Part shown: positions 1 to 7,349 of the stretch, piece after piece | How positions within the stretch are numbered: position 1 is the stretch's first letter | How the letters are laid out: each line of letters starts with the position of its first letter | DNA from: Paenibacillus piscarius | GTDB lineage: Bacteria; Bacillota; Bacilli; Paenibacillales; Paenibacillaceae | Direction of reading: 5' to 3' | Length of the DNA stretch: 64,000 nt | NCBI RefSeq assembly: GCF_022234545.1 | Contig: NZ_JAIEUI010000001.1 | Location: 1-64,000, forward strand | The notes under the pieces: model-generated | Seen by the model: only the letters and a program-made list of their open reading frames with translations | Told to the model about the DNA's origin: nothing | Databases searched by the model: none | Made by a program: the position numbers and the translations under genes

Positions 1-395
1 GCCAGACGCTGGGACGCGCCATGGAGCAGCACTGCGCGCCTGGCAGTGCCCGCCCGGTAATCCGCACGGACAACGGCCCTCAGTTCGTCAGCCACCTGTT
101 TGGCGACATGTGTGAAAGCTGGGAGATGACCCATGAACGCATTCCGCCTCGAACGCCGGATTTAAACGCGTTTATTGAATCGTTCCACAGCAATATCGAC
201 CGGGATTTGTTCCGCAAAGAGGCCTTCGACACGTTCGAAGAGGCTTATGAAGCGGTGGACCGGTACATGGACTTTTACAACAACCGCAGAATGCATACGA
301 GTCTACGCAACATGCCGCCAGCTACCTTTGCGGAGTGGGTGCTGACTCTAGAAGACCGCTCCCGCTTCTTCTGGCCGAGAGAAAAAGCGAAATAA
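1..395 (+). CDS. IS3-family transposase (OrfB/DDE integrase), 3' part
   Basis: The frame is open from the left edge and only the C-terminal ~130 residues are present, so the start lies outside the window. The integrase-core signature is visible: RTDNGPQF carries the second catalytic Asp and AFIESFHSNIDRD the catalytic Glu, followed by the FYNNRRMHTSL motif typical of IS3/IS150 OrfB C-termini. In intact elements this protein cuts and joins IS ends. The reading frame shows no internal stop here, but no convincing right-end inverted repeat follows the stop codon, and repeat array A begins about 60 bp downstream, so whether the copy is complete cannot be decided from this window. Confidence 0.85.
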   Translation, partial: QTLGRAMEQHCAPGSARPVIRTDNGPQFVSHLFGDMCESWEMTHERIPPRTPDLNAFIESFHSNIDRDLFRKEAFDTFEEAYEAVDRYMDFYNNRRMHTSLRNMPPATFAEWVLTLEDRSRFFWPREKAK

Positions 396-458
396 AGAGC
401 AAGGTTACGGCAAGTACCGATTGTATACGGAGGACTCCGGGATAAGGGGGTCGCACCG

Positions 459-559
459 AATGTATGTGGAAAACAACATACAATGTGCAGTTACGAGGGT
501 GAGCGGGGCGAATGTATGTGGAAAACAACATACAATGTGCAGCTGCGAGGGTGGGCAGG
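459..559 (+). repeat. Tandem 52-bp hairpin repeat, array A (2 units)
   Basis: Two adjacent units start at 459 and 511 (period 52). Each opens with AATGTATGTGGAAAACAAC and continues ATACAATGTGCAG; TGTATGT and ACATACA are inverted and give a 7-bp stem with an 8-nt loop. The GC-rich tail reads roughly CTGCGAGGGTGAGCGGGGCG. The same unit recurs in array B on the other side of the next gene, in the same orientation. As 52 is not a multiple of 3, the peptide-like frames across it are not coding repeats. Confidence 0.9.
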
Positions 560-651
560 TAAATTGTAACTCTATATTACTACCTTTATCTTGCATTCGT
601 TGCCCAAAAGTGGGACACTAATTTTAGGTACAAATTAACGCGGCAAAGAAT

Positions 652-688
652 GCCCCGCTCCCTTCCATTGAGAAGGAGGCGGGGTTTT
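652..688 (+). terminator. Terminator-like hairpin upstream of the nuclease gene
   Basis: CCCCGCTCCCTTC pairs imperfectly with GAAGGAGGCGGGG around CATTGA and is followed by TTTTGT. It could end transcription coming from the transposase side. It lies just before the nuclease gene and argues that the gene starts downstream of it. Confidence 0.55.
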
Positions 689-731
689 GTGCGTTCTGAG
701 ATTAATTTCAATGCTAAGTGGGGGGACTGAC

Positions 732-1412
732 ATGGGCTTTGCTGGAGAGCATGAACAATGGTTAAGCAATCATCTCAAACGAAGAAAGGGGGAGCGGCTA
801 GATGCGCTGAAGCGGGGGCATGGCTACGGGAACCGCTTATTCGTCGAAAGCGTATGGTGGCCGCTTGCCGGACATTTTCACGGACTGCATCCAGAATACG
901 AAGTAAAGGACTGGCGCGGCAGATCCTATTTTGTCGATTTACTATGGAAGGTTGGATCATCGCGCATTGCGTTTGAGATTATGGATTATGGGTCGCATGG
1001 CACGGACCGGAGCAAATACCGGATGGACCTGAATCGGGGTCTATTCCTGCAATCACAAGATTGCATGGTGCTCTACATCTCTCTAGACGAGATGAAAGAT
1101 AATCCGTCTTTTATCCTATCCGCATTACGGAACCTTTTGTTTCCTTATTTGTCGGCCGAACCTGCAAATCTGAGTACAGAAAAAGCTTATTCCAGAATTG
1201 AACGGGATTTAATGCGGTTAGCTATCCGTTACAATCGTGTTCTTCGTCCGGGGAATGCTGCGAGAGAGCTTGAACTCCAAACCGCGACAGTCATTAAGTA
1301 CAGCCGTATATTGGTGGATAAAGGTAAATTCCGCCCTGTAGCTCGTGGAGTATCTAAACGGATTAATTACTATGAGTATATAGGTTCGCTGCAAAGTCCC
1401 GATCTGATTTAA
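732..1412 (+). CDS. DUF559/VSR-like nuclease-fold protein with C-terminal HTH
   Basis: Predicted 226-aa protein. Residues ~55-120 resemble the PD-(D/E)XK-related DUF559/VSR fold: a Glu in HPEYEV (E57), an Asp after a beta strand (FVDLLW, D69), then FEIMDYGSH (E82, D85, H89), the position where DUF559 proteins have IEIDGYGPH-like motifs. The canonical Lys is absent (Met84). Residues ~155-200 (RDLMRLAIRY...ATVIKYSRILVDKGKF) look like a winged-helix/HTH. ATG 732 is chosen because AGTGGGGGGAC lies just upstream; TTG 687 and ATG 711 are in frame but 687 falls inside the terminator tail. The gene is alone and lies between two arrays of the same 52-bp repeat, beside a transposase. Activity is not demonstrable here; a DNA-binding regulator or Vsr-like nickase are both possible. 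Confidence 0.6.
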   Translation: MGFAGEHEQWLSNHLKRRKGERLDALKRGHGYGNRLFVESVWWPLAGHFHGLHPEYEVKDWRGRSYFVDLLWKVGSSRIAFEIMDYGSHGTDRSKYRMDLNRGLFLQSQDCMVLYISLDEMKDNPSFILSALRNLLFPYLSAEPANLSTEKAYSRIERDLMRLAIRYNRVLRPGNAARELELQTATVIKYSRILVDKGKFRPVARGVSKRINYYEYIGSLQSPDLI

Positions 1413-1437
1413 GGTCAGTTTCCACCAGCGTGGAGCG

Positions 1438-1656
1438 AATGTATGCCGAAAACAACATACAATGTGCAGCTGCGAGGGGAGCGGGGAGAATGTATGTGGA
1501 AAACAACATACAATATGCAATTGCAGGGGTGAACAGGGAGAATGTATGTGGAAAACAACATACAATGTGCAGCTGCGAGGGTGAGCGGGGCGAATGTATG
1601 TGGAAAACAACATACAATGTGCAGCTGCGGGGGTGAGCGGGCCAAATGTATGCCGT
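1438..1656 (+). repeat. Tandem 52-bp hairpin repeat, array B (4 units plus a partial one)
   Basis: Units start at 1438 (51 bp), 1489, 1541 and 1593 (52 bp each), and a truncated unit AATGTATGCCG starts at 1645. The TGTATGT/ACATACA stem is kept in three units and shortened by one pair in the first. A second dyad, GCAGCTGC, follows; in the 1489 unit it is GCAATTGC (1517-1524), with two symmetrical changes that keep the palindrome. The array is in the same orientation as array A and begins 25 bp after the nuclease stop codon. Confidence 0.9.
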
Positions 1657-1723
1657 ATCTGCGGGGCGTGCGGATCAACTGTGTGCAAAATGGATGCAGC
1701 CTCAGCAGCTTATTGCAAACAAA

Positions 1724-1769
1724 AAGCCTTAAGTCCACAGCACAGAGTGCTTCGTGTGACTTAAGGCTT
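1724..1769 (-). terminator. Rho-independent terminator (for the minus-strand methyltransferase)
   Basis: AAGCCTTAAGTC (1724-1735) and GACTTAAGGCTT (1758-1769) form a perfect 12-bp stem. On the minus strand the stem is followed by TTTGTTTG, so it most likely ends the methyltransferase transcript that stops at 1892. The stretch 1657-1890 holds nothing else recognisable. Confidence 0.75.
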
Positions 1770-1891
1770 CTTACGATAGTTACTTTAAGTTTAGCAGACG
1801 CCGGGAGGGTGAGGATGATCACCGGAATAGGTCCACAGTTGTTCCAGCTAACCCTTTAACCAGCTAACCTGCTTAACCCTCGCCGCTCGTC

Positions 1892-3025
1892 CTACTTCCG
1901 CGGAGGCAGCGGGCCCAGGTACTGATAGTACTGGCATTCGATCCGGCCGTTGTAGAGCTTGCGGCGCTTGTCCGCCTTGCGGCCGTAGTATTGCTCGAAT
2001 TCTTTGTACGGACTGATGGCGAAGAAGGACCAGGTTGGCAGGTAGAGCATCATCTCGCCGAATTGGCGGGTCAGCTTCTCCACTTCCTTGTCATTGCTGA
2101 TGCGCTCGCCGTAAGGCGGATTAGTAATGATGCAGCCGTATTCGCCTTCCGGCCGGGCCTTGGCAGCGGCCATGTGCTTGAAGGTGATCTCGCCGGACAG
2201 TCCGGCGCTCTTCGCCGCCGCTTCCGCGATCTCAATCGCCGCCGGATCGATATCCGTTCCGGTCAGCTGCAACGGGTAATCATCGCGCACGGCGTCGAAG
2301 GCTTCCTCGCGGGCTTCCTCCCACAGACGCTGGGGAATCTCCGGCCAGTGCTCGGACGGGAAGGAGCGGCGCAGACCCGGCGCGATATTCCAGGCAATCA
2401 TAGCAGCCTCGATCAGAATCGTGCCCGACCCGCAGCACGGATCGAACAGTGGGCGTTGGCCGTTCCAGCGGCTGAGCTGGATCAGCGCCGCCGCCATCGT
2501 CTCCTTCAGCGGCGCTTCGGTGGCGTGGCGGCGGTAGCCGCGCTTGTGCAGCGCCGGGCCGGTCGTATCCAGTGTGATCAGCGCGATATCATTCAGCAGA
2601 ATGACTTCAATGACATACCGGGGTCCGTTCTCCGGGAACCATTCGGTACGGTACGACTGCTTCAGCTTCTCGACAATCGCTTTCTTGACAATGCCCTGGC
2701 AGGCCGGGACGCTGGTTAATTGTGATTTGTGCGAGCGGCCCTCAACCGGGAATTCGCCGTTCTCCGGAATCCAGTCCTCCCAGCTGATGGCTTTGACGCC
2801 TTCAAACAGCTCATCGAAGGTCTTGGCCGGGAACTGGCCCATCTTGACCAGGACCCGGTCCGAGGTGCGCAGCCATAGATTGCAACGGCAGATATCGATA
2901 TAATCCCCGCTGAACAGGACTCTTCCGTTCTCAATGGTGGTCTCATAACCCAGCCCGTTTAATTCTCTGGCGACTACAGCCTCCAGCCCCATAGGGGCGG
3001 TGGCGATCAATTGCAATTTACCCAA
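1892..3025 (-). CDS. ypsC: THUMP-domain class I SAM-dependent RNA methyltransferase (RlmL/YpsC family)
   Basis: 377-aa protein matching the N-terminal-type 23S rRNA guanine-N2 methyltransferase (RlmL-like) family, YpsC in Bacillus. An N-terminal ferredoxin-like/THUMP region (residues ~1-160) binds RNA; the Rossmann methyltransferase domain follows with DPCCGSGTILIEAA (SAM loop), GTDIDPAAIEIA (acidic loop) and the catalytic ITNPPYGER (NPPY) motif. The E. coli enzyme is a fusion with a second methyltransferase; this one is the single-domain form usual in Firmicutes. The start appears to be TTG 3025 with CGGAG upstream. It stands alone, with its own terminator at 1724. Exact rRNA target is inferred from family. 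Confidence 0.85.
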   Translation of the reverse strand: MGKLQLIATAPMGLEAVVARELNGLGYETTIENGRVLFSGDYIDICRCNLWLRTSDRVLVKMGQFPAKTFDELFEGVKAISWEDWIPENGEFPVEGRSHKSQLTSVPACQGIVKKAIVEKLKQSYRTEWFPENGPRYVIEVILLNDIALITLDTTGPALHKRGYRRHATEAPLKETMAAALIQLSRWNGQRPLFDPCCGSGTILIEAAMIAWNIAPGLRRSFPSEHWPEIPQRLWEEAREEAFDAVRDDYPLQLTGTDIDPAAIEIAEAAAKSAGLSGEITFKHMAAAKARPEGEYGCIITNPPYGERISNDKEVEKLTRQFGEMMLYLPTWSFFAISPYKEFEQYYGRKADKRRKLYNGRIECQYYQYLGPLPPRK

Positions 3026-3204
3026 ATGCGCTCAACTCCGTTTAACTTGTGGTTACAACCTTATAGCCAGTACAATGGGAGAAGCCTGTTCCCGCCATGC
3101 ACCGCTGAATCGTTGGAATGTTCAGTTCTCAGTATAGGGGAATGCAGGGCTCTGCACAATGCCCGTCCGCAAGACACACGATGATATCTGAAGGAGAATC
3201 AAGA

Positions 3205-3834
3205 ATGCAGAACCAGGAAGACTACAGCGAACAGCTATATATGGAAGATGAATTATTATTACAGGTAAAAGCCGCTATCACCGAGGGCGGAATGCCTGAG
3301 GTGTCGATTGCCCCGGGCTACGGCAGGCTGCTGACGATGCTGGTGACCCTCTCCCGCTCGGCCCGCCTGCTGGAGATCGGAGCCCTTGGCGGGTATAGCG
3401 GAATCTGCCTGTGCCGGGGCTTGACGCAGGAGGGCAGCCTCACTTCGCTGGAGCTACGCGCCGAATATGCAGCATTGGCAGAGCGGCATCTGCAGCAGGC
3501 CGGCTTCGGTGACCGGGTGGAATACAAGATTGGCCCCGCGCTGGACAGCCTGAAGCTGCTGGAAGCACAGGGCCAAAGGTATGATTTCTTCTTCATCGAC
3601 GCCGACAAGGAGAACTATCCGAATTATCTGGACTATGCGATCCGGCTGGCTTCGCCGGGAGCAATCATTGCCGGGGATAACATCTTCCTGCGCGGCCGTA
3701 CCCTGAATCCGGAGAAAAACGGTCCGGCAGTCCAGGCGATGCGCCGCTTCAATGAGTTGATCGCAAGCGACCCCCGCCTGACCAGCACCCTGCTGCCTGC
3801 CTACGACGGTCTGGCGCTGGCGATGGTGAAATAG
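3205..3834 (+). CDS. SAM-dependent O-methyltransferase (family 3, COG4122)
   Basis: 209-aa Rossmann methyltransferase of the catechol/caffeoyl-CoA O-methyltransferase type. The glycine motif LLEIGALGGYSGICL binds SAM, SLELRAEYA is the acidic loop, and FFFIDADKENYPNYLD holds the metal- and substrate-binding Asp residues typical of the Mg-dependent family 3. ATG 3205 is chosen because GAAGGAGAATC lies just before it; an upstream in-frame ATG at 3118 has no ribosome binding site. In Bacillus the relatives include TrmR (tRNA 5-hydroxyuridine methylation), so a tRNA substrate is possible. It converges on the MFS gene. Confidence 0.85.
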   Translation: MQNQEDYSEQLYMEDELLLQVKAAITEGGMPEVSIAPGYGRLLTMLVTLSRSARLLEIGALGGYSGICLCRGLTQEGSLTSLELRAEYAALAERHLQQAGFGDRVEYKIGPALDSLKLLEAQGQRYDFFFIDADKENYPNYLDYAIRLASPGAIIAGDNIFLRGRTLNPEKNGPAVQAMRRFNELIASDPRLTSTLLPAYDGLALAMVK

Positions 3835-3865
3835 CATTGCCCGCATTTGCACCCGCACTCGCCCG

Positions 3866-5086
3866 TTAACGGAAGAGCCGGGGCTCGGTCTTCTTAAATA
3901 ATTTGACCCGCACCCAGACTGTGTTGATCAGCAGGAAGGCTCCGGAGATAATGAACAGTCCTTCGATTCCGATATACCCGGAGAGGAATCCCCCGATCAG
4001 AGCGCCAAGCATATTGCCGAGCGCAAGCGTGCTGCTGTTGAAGCCGAAGGCCCGGCTCTCCTTGCCGTCCGGCGTATAAGAACGGATCAGGGCGTTGACG
4101 CTGGGCAGCAGGCCGCCCATGAAGACGCCCATCATGAAGCGGACCAGGATCAGCTGCCAGACGCTGGTGACGAAGGCCTGGGGAATCAGGAACAGCGCAG
4201 CACCGATTAGCGCATAGGTCAAAATCCGGTGCGCCCCGACCTTATCGCTGAGCTTGCCGAGCAGCGGCGAGGCCAGCATATTCGACATACCGGTCACGGC
4301 GCTGACCATTCCGGCCCAGAAGGCCAGGTCTACTGTTGTGCCGTGCAACTTTTCTACATAGAGCGGCAGCAGCGACATGGGGCTGACCATGGCGAACTGC
4401 AGCAGGAAGGTCACACCGAACAAGGCGGGAAGCTGCGGCACCTTCGCCAGCTCCTTGAGGCCTTCAAGCACGGATACCTGGGGTACCTGTGCTGCCTCTA
4501 CCCGGTCGAATTTCTCTTTGACCAGGAATAAGGCCAGCAGGGAGGCAAGGAACAGAAGCGCGCCGACTACATAGAAAATAGGACGGAAACCGATCCAGTC
4601 CGCCAGTAAGCCGCCCAGGAGCGGCCCGAGAATCGTTCCGGCTACCGCGCCGGACTGCATCAGGCCCATTGCGAAGCCCATCTTCGGTTTCGGGGTGGTG
4701 CCCGAGACCAGTGCGACAGAGGCGGGATTGAAGCCGGAGATGGTTCCGTTCAGTAGCCGGAGCAGCAGGAGCTGCATCGGGGACTGCGCGAAGCCCATCA
4801 GCACAATAACGACCGCCATGCCGAAGCTGGAGCGCAGCAGCATAATTTTGCGTCCGTATTTGTCGGCCAGCTTGCCCCACAGCGGCTGAAAGATAAACGA
4901 GGTCAGGAAATTAGCGGCAAAAATGAGTCCGGCCCACATCCCGATGGCGCGGTCGCCGGTCACGCCAAGATCCTTTGCGAGATAGAGGGACAGGAACGGG
5001 GTAATCATAGTCATCCCGGCATTTACCAGGAATTGGCCAAACCAAAGCACCATGAGGTTGATTTTCCAGGTCTCCCAGTTTTTCAA
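3866..5086 (-). CDS. MFS transporter, multidrug-efflux (DHA1) type
   Basis: 406-aa integral membrane protein with about 12 predicted transmembrane helices. The loop 2-3 signature GKLADKYGRKIMLL and its second-half counterpart GKLSDKVGAHRILT are clear, and helix 5 carries a motif C-like GTILGPLLGGLLAD, a mark of drug/proton antiporters. It belongs near MdtG/YitG-type exporters. Substrate is unknown. An ATTATA box (TATAAT on the minus strand, 5142-5147) lies upstream, in the 228-bp divergent region shared with hemE. Confidence 0.85.
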   Translation of the reverse strand: MKNWETWKINLMVLWFGQFLVNAGMTMITPFLSLYLAKDLGVTGDRAIGMWAGLIFAANFLTSFIFQPLWGKLADKYGRKIMLLRSSFGMAVVIVLMGFAQSPMQLLLLRLLNGTISGFNPASVALVSGTTPKPKMGFAMGLMQSGAVAGTILGPLLGGLLADWIGFRPIFYVVGALLFLASLLALFLVKEKFDRVEAAQVPQVSVLEGLKELAKVPQLPALFGVTFLLQFAMVSPMSLLPLYVEKLHGTTVDLAFWAGMVSAVTGMSNMLASPLLGKLSDKVGAHRILTYALIGAALFLIPQAFVTSVWQLILVRFMMGVFMGGLLPSVNALIRSYTPDGKESRAFGFNSSTLALGNMLGALIGGFLSGYIGIEGLFIISGAFLLINTVWVRVKLFKKTEPRLFR

Positions 5087-5233
5087 AGTGCTTTCACTTC
5101 CTTTCTGAAATTTCTTGCAACATCATTCACGAAAAGTCGACATTATATCAGTATATCATAGTTTTTCATTGGGTTAATACAACACTTGTCATAGTTATGT
5201 CATTGGATTGTCATTCCCTGAGGGGGCGGGGAG

Positions 5234-5262
5234 TTGTTAGCCGCTTTCAAAAGGGGCATAAT
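5234..5262 (+). promoter_or_regulatory. Putative sigma-A promoter of the hemEHY operon
   Basis: TTGTTA (5234-5239), a 17-bp spacer and CATAAT (5257-5262) lie 53 bp before hemE. The rest of the 5087-5314 intergenic region is AT-rich, with no recognised operator. Confidence 0.5.
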
Positions 5263-5314
5263 AATGATATGTGTTTAATCACAGCATTCTATTAAATCTA
5301 ATGGAGATCTTATC

Positions 5315-6376
5315 ATGACCTACAACGACACTTTTATCCGTGCCTGCAGACGTCAGGACACGGCGTACACCCCTGTATGGTACATGCGGCAGGCCGGCCG
5401 GTATGATCCCGACTACCGTACCATCAAAGAGAAATACTCGCTGCTGGAAATTTGCCGACAGCCGGAGCTTGCTGCCGAAGTAACCCTGATGCCTGTGCGC
5501 AAGCTGGGCGTGGATGCGGCGATTTTGTATTCTGATATTATGAATCCGGTGGCTTCACTGGGCGTAGAGTTCGACATCGTGAAGAACATCGGGCCGGTGA
5601 TCGAGAATCCGATCCGTTCCGCTAGGGATGTAGACCTGCTGAAGCCCATTGATGTGGAGGGCGACCTGAGCCACATTCTGGAGACCATCGCCATCCTGGA
5701 CAAGGAGCTGGACGTTCCGCTGATCACTTTTGCCGGAGCCCCGTTCACGATTGCCAGCTATCTGATTGAAGGCCGTCCGTCCAAGAACTATCACCGCACC
5801 AAAGAGATGATGTTCAGCCAGCCGCAGGTGTGGGAGAAGCTGATGGACAAGCTGGGCGATATGGTGATTGCCTATTTGCGCGCCCATGTCCGCAGCGGAG
5901 GCAAGGCCTTCCAATTATTCGACAGCTGGGTCGGTGCACTCGCGCCGCGTGATTTCGAGCAGTATGTGCTGCCGACAATTACCCGGATTTTCGCCGAGCT
6001 GGCTGATCTGGACGTTCCGAAGATTTATTTCCCGGGGGTCAGCTCCGGGGAGCTGCTCCCCTGCCTGACCAGGCTGCAGGCCGATGTCATCGGGCTGGAC
6101 TGGCGGGTAAGCATCACCGAAGGCCGGCGCAGAACCGGCGGCAGCTTTGCGGTCCAGGGCAATCTGGACCCTTATCTTCTGACTGCACCGGCGGATGTAC
6201 TGCAGGCACGGGCCAAGGAGATTATCGATGAGGGCATTCAGCAGCCGGGGTATATTTTCAATCTGGGCCATGGATTATTCCCGGAGGCTTCATTGGATAC
6301 GTTAAAGGAATTAACCGATTATGTGCATGAATATTCAGCAGCCGCCATCAAACAGGCCACAGCGCCGCTGACTTAG
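5315..6376 (+). CDS. hemE: Uroporphyrinogen decarboxylase
   Basis: 353-aa HemE, which removes four acetate carboxyls from uroporphyrinogen III to give coproporphyrinogen III. The signature PVWYMRQAGRYDPDYR is near the N-terminus and the second signature FAGAPFTIASYLIEG follows at about residue 140; NLGHGLFPEA closes the C-terminal part. Length is normal for the family. It is the first gene of a three-gene operon with hemH (29 bp downstream) and hemY, encoding the end of the Gram-positive coproporphyrin-dependent haem route. Confidence 0.98.
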   Translation: MTYNDTFIRACRRQDTAYTPVWYMRQAGRYDPDYRTIKEKYSLLEICRQPELAAEVTLMPVRKLGVDAAILYSDIMNPVASLGVEFDIVKNIGPVIENPIRSARDVDLLKPIDVEGDLSHILETIAILDKELDVPLITFAGAPFTIASYLIEGRPSKNYHRTKEMMFSQPQVWEKLMDKLGDMVIAYLRAHVRSGGKAFQLFDSWVGALAPRDFEQYVLPTITRIFAELADLDVPKIYFPGVSSGELLPCLTRLQADVIGLDWRVSITEGRRRTGGSFAVQGNLDPYLLTAPADVLQARAKEIIDEGIQQPGYIFNLGHGLFPEASLDTLKELTDYVHEYSAAAIKQATAPLT

Positions 6377-6404
6377 TCCAAACAGTGAAAAGGGGGATGG
6401 AAAC

Positions 6405-7349
6405 GTGACCACCAAAATCGGAGTACTTGTGATGTCGTACGGCACGCCTGAGAGTCTTGAGGATATCGAGGCTTATTATACGCATATCCGGCGGGGACAT
6501 GCGCCCTCACCGGAGCAGCTCAAGGAGCTGACGGACCGCTACAAGGCGATTGTCGGCGGGGTGTTCCCGCTGAGAGAGAATACAGACCGGCAAGTGGAAG
6601 CTCTGCAGGCCAAGCTGAACAGCGGGCAGATCCGCTATGTCTGTTACCAGGGGCTGAAGCATGCCAGACCGTTCATTGAGGATGGGGTGGAGGCGATGGT
6701 CCGTGACGGAATTACGCAGGCGGTCGGCATTGTGCTGGCCCCGCATTACTCGGTCATGAGCGTAGGCACCTATATTAAGCGTGCCAAGGAGAAGGCTGAG
6801 GCCTGCGGCATCCAAATGGAATTCGTGGAGAGCTATCACCTGCATCCTGAATTGATCGATGTGCTTAGCCGGAGAGTGACAGCCAAGCTTGATGAATTCG
6901 AGGAGACAGGTGCTGTGCGCGATGAGGTGCGGGTGCTGTTCAGTGCGCACAGCCTGCCTGAGCGCATTCTGTCTATGGGTGATCCGTACCGGGACCAGCT
7001 GCTGGAGACTTCAAAAGCGATTGCCGCTCAGACCGGCGTGGAGTCCTGGCAGTTCACCTGGCAGAGTGCCGGCCGTACGGCGGAGCCGTGGCTCGGTCCC
7101 GACATTCTGGATACGCTGCGGGAGCTGGCCGAGAGCCAGGTGAAGTATGTGCTGTCCGCTCCGATCGGCTTCGTCTCCGATCATCTGGAGGTGCTGTACG
7201 ATCTGGATATTGAAGCCCAGGCGCTGGCCTCAGAGCTGGATATGCGGCTCCTGCGGATTGATTCACTGAACAGTGATCCGGCTTATATGTCGGTGCTCGC
7301 CGATGTGGTCCGCAAGAAGGCCCAGGAGCTGAAGGTGAATCAGCCATGA
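6405..7349 (+). CDS. hemH: Ferrochelatase (coproporphyrin III type)
   Basis: 314-aa HemH/CpfC. Starts at GTG 6405 behind AAGGGGGATG. The metal-site histidine is in VLFSAHSLPERI and the second conserved segment is TWQSAGRTAEPWLGPDI; GVLVMSYGTPESLEDIEAYY is the usual N-terminus. In Firmicutes this enzyme inserts iron into coproporphyrin III rather than protoporphyrin IX, which fits the gene order with hemE before it and hemY overlapping after it. Membrane-peripheral or soluble. Confidence 0.97.
   Translation: MTTKIGVLVMSYGTPESLEDIEAYYTHIRRGHAPSPEQLKELTDRYKAIVGGVFPLRENTDRQVEALQAKLNSGQIRYVCYQGLKHARPFIEDGVEAMVRDGITQAVGIVLAPHYSVMSVGTYIKRAKEKAEACGIQMEFVESYHLHPELIDVLSRRVTAKLDEFEETGAVRDEVRVLFSAHSLPERILSMGDPYRDQLLETSKAIAAQTGVESWQFTWQSAGRTAEPWLGPDILDTLRELAESQVKYVLSAPIGFVSDHLEVLYDLDIEAQALASELDMRLLRIDSLNSDPAYMSVLADVVRKKAQELKVNQP

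Noticed and set aside
598..626. Left end of an IS3-type element (GCCCAAAAGTGGGACACTAA)
   Set aside because: It resembles IS3/IS150 termini in outward orientation, but no matching right end or target duplication was found, so it was not listed as a feature.
459..1656. CRISPR array
   Set aside because: Units are directly adjacent with no unique spacers between them, and there are no cas genes.
421..1859. Reading frames across the repeat arrays that give repeated Cys/His-rich peptides
   Set aside because: The 52-bp period shifts frame each unit, frames exist on both strands, and none has a ribosome binding site.
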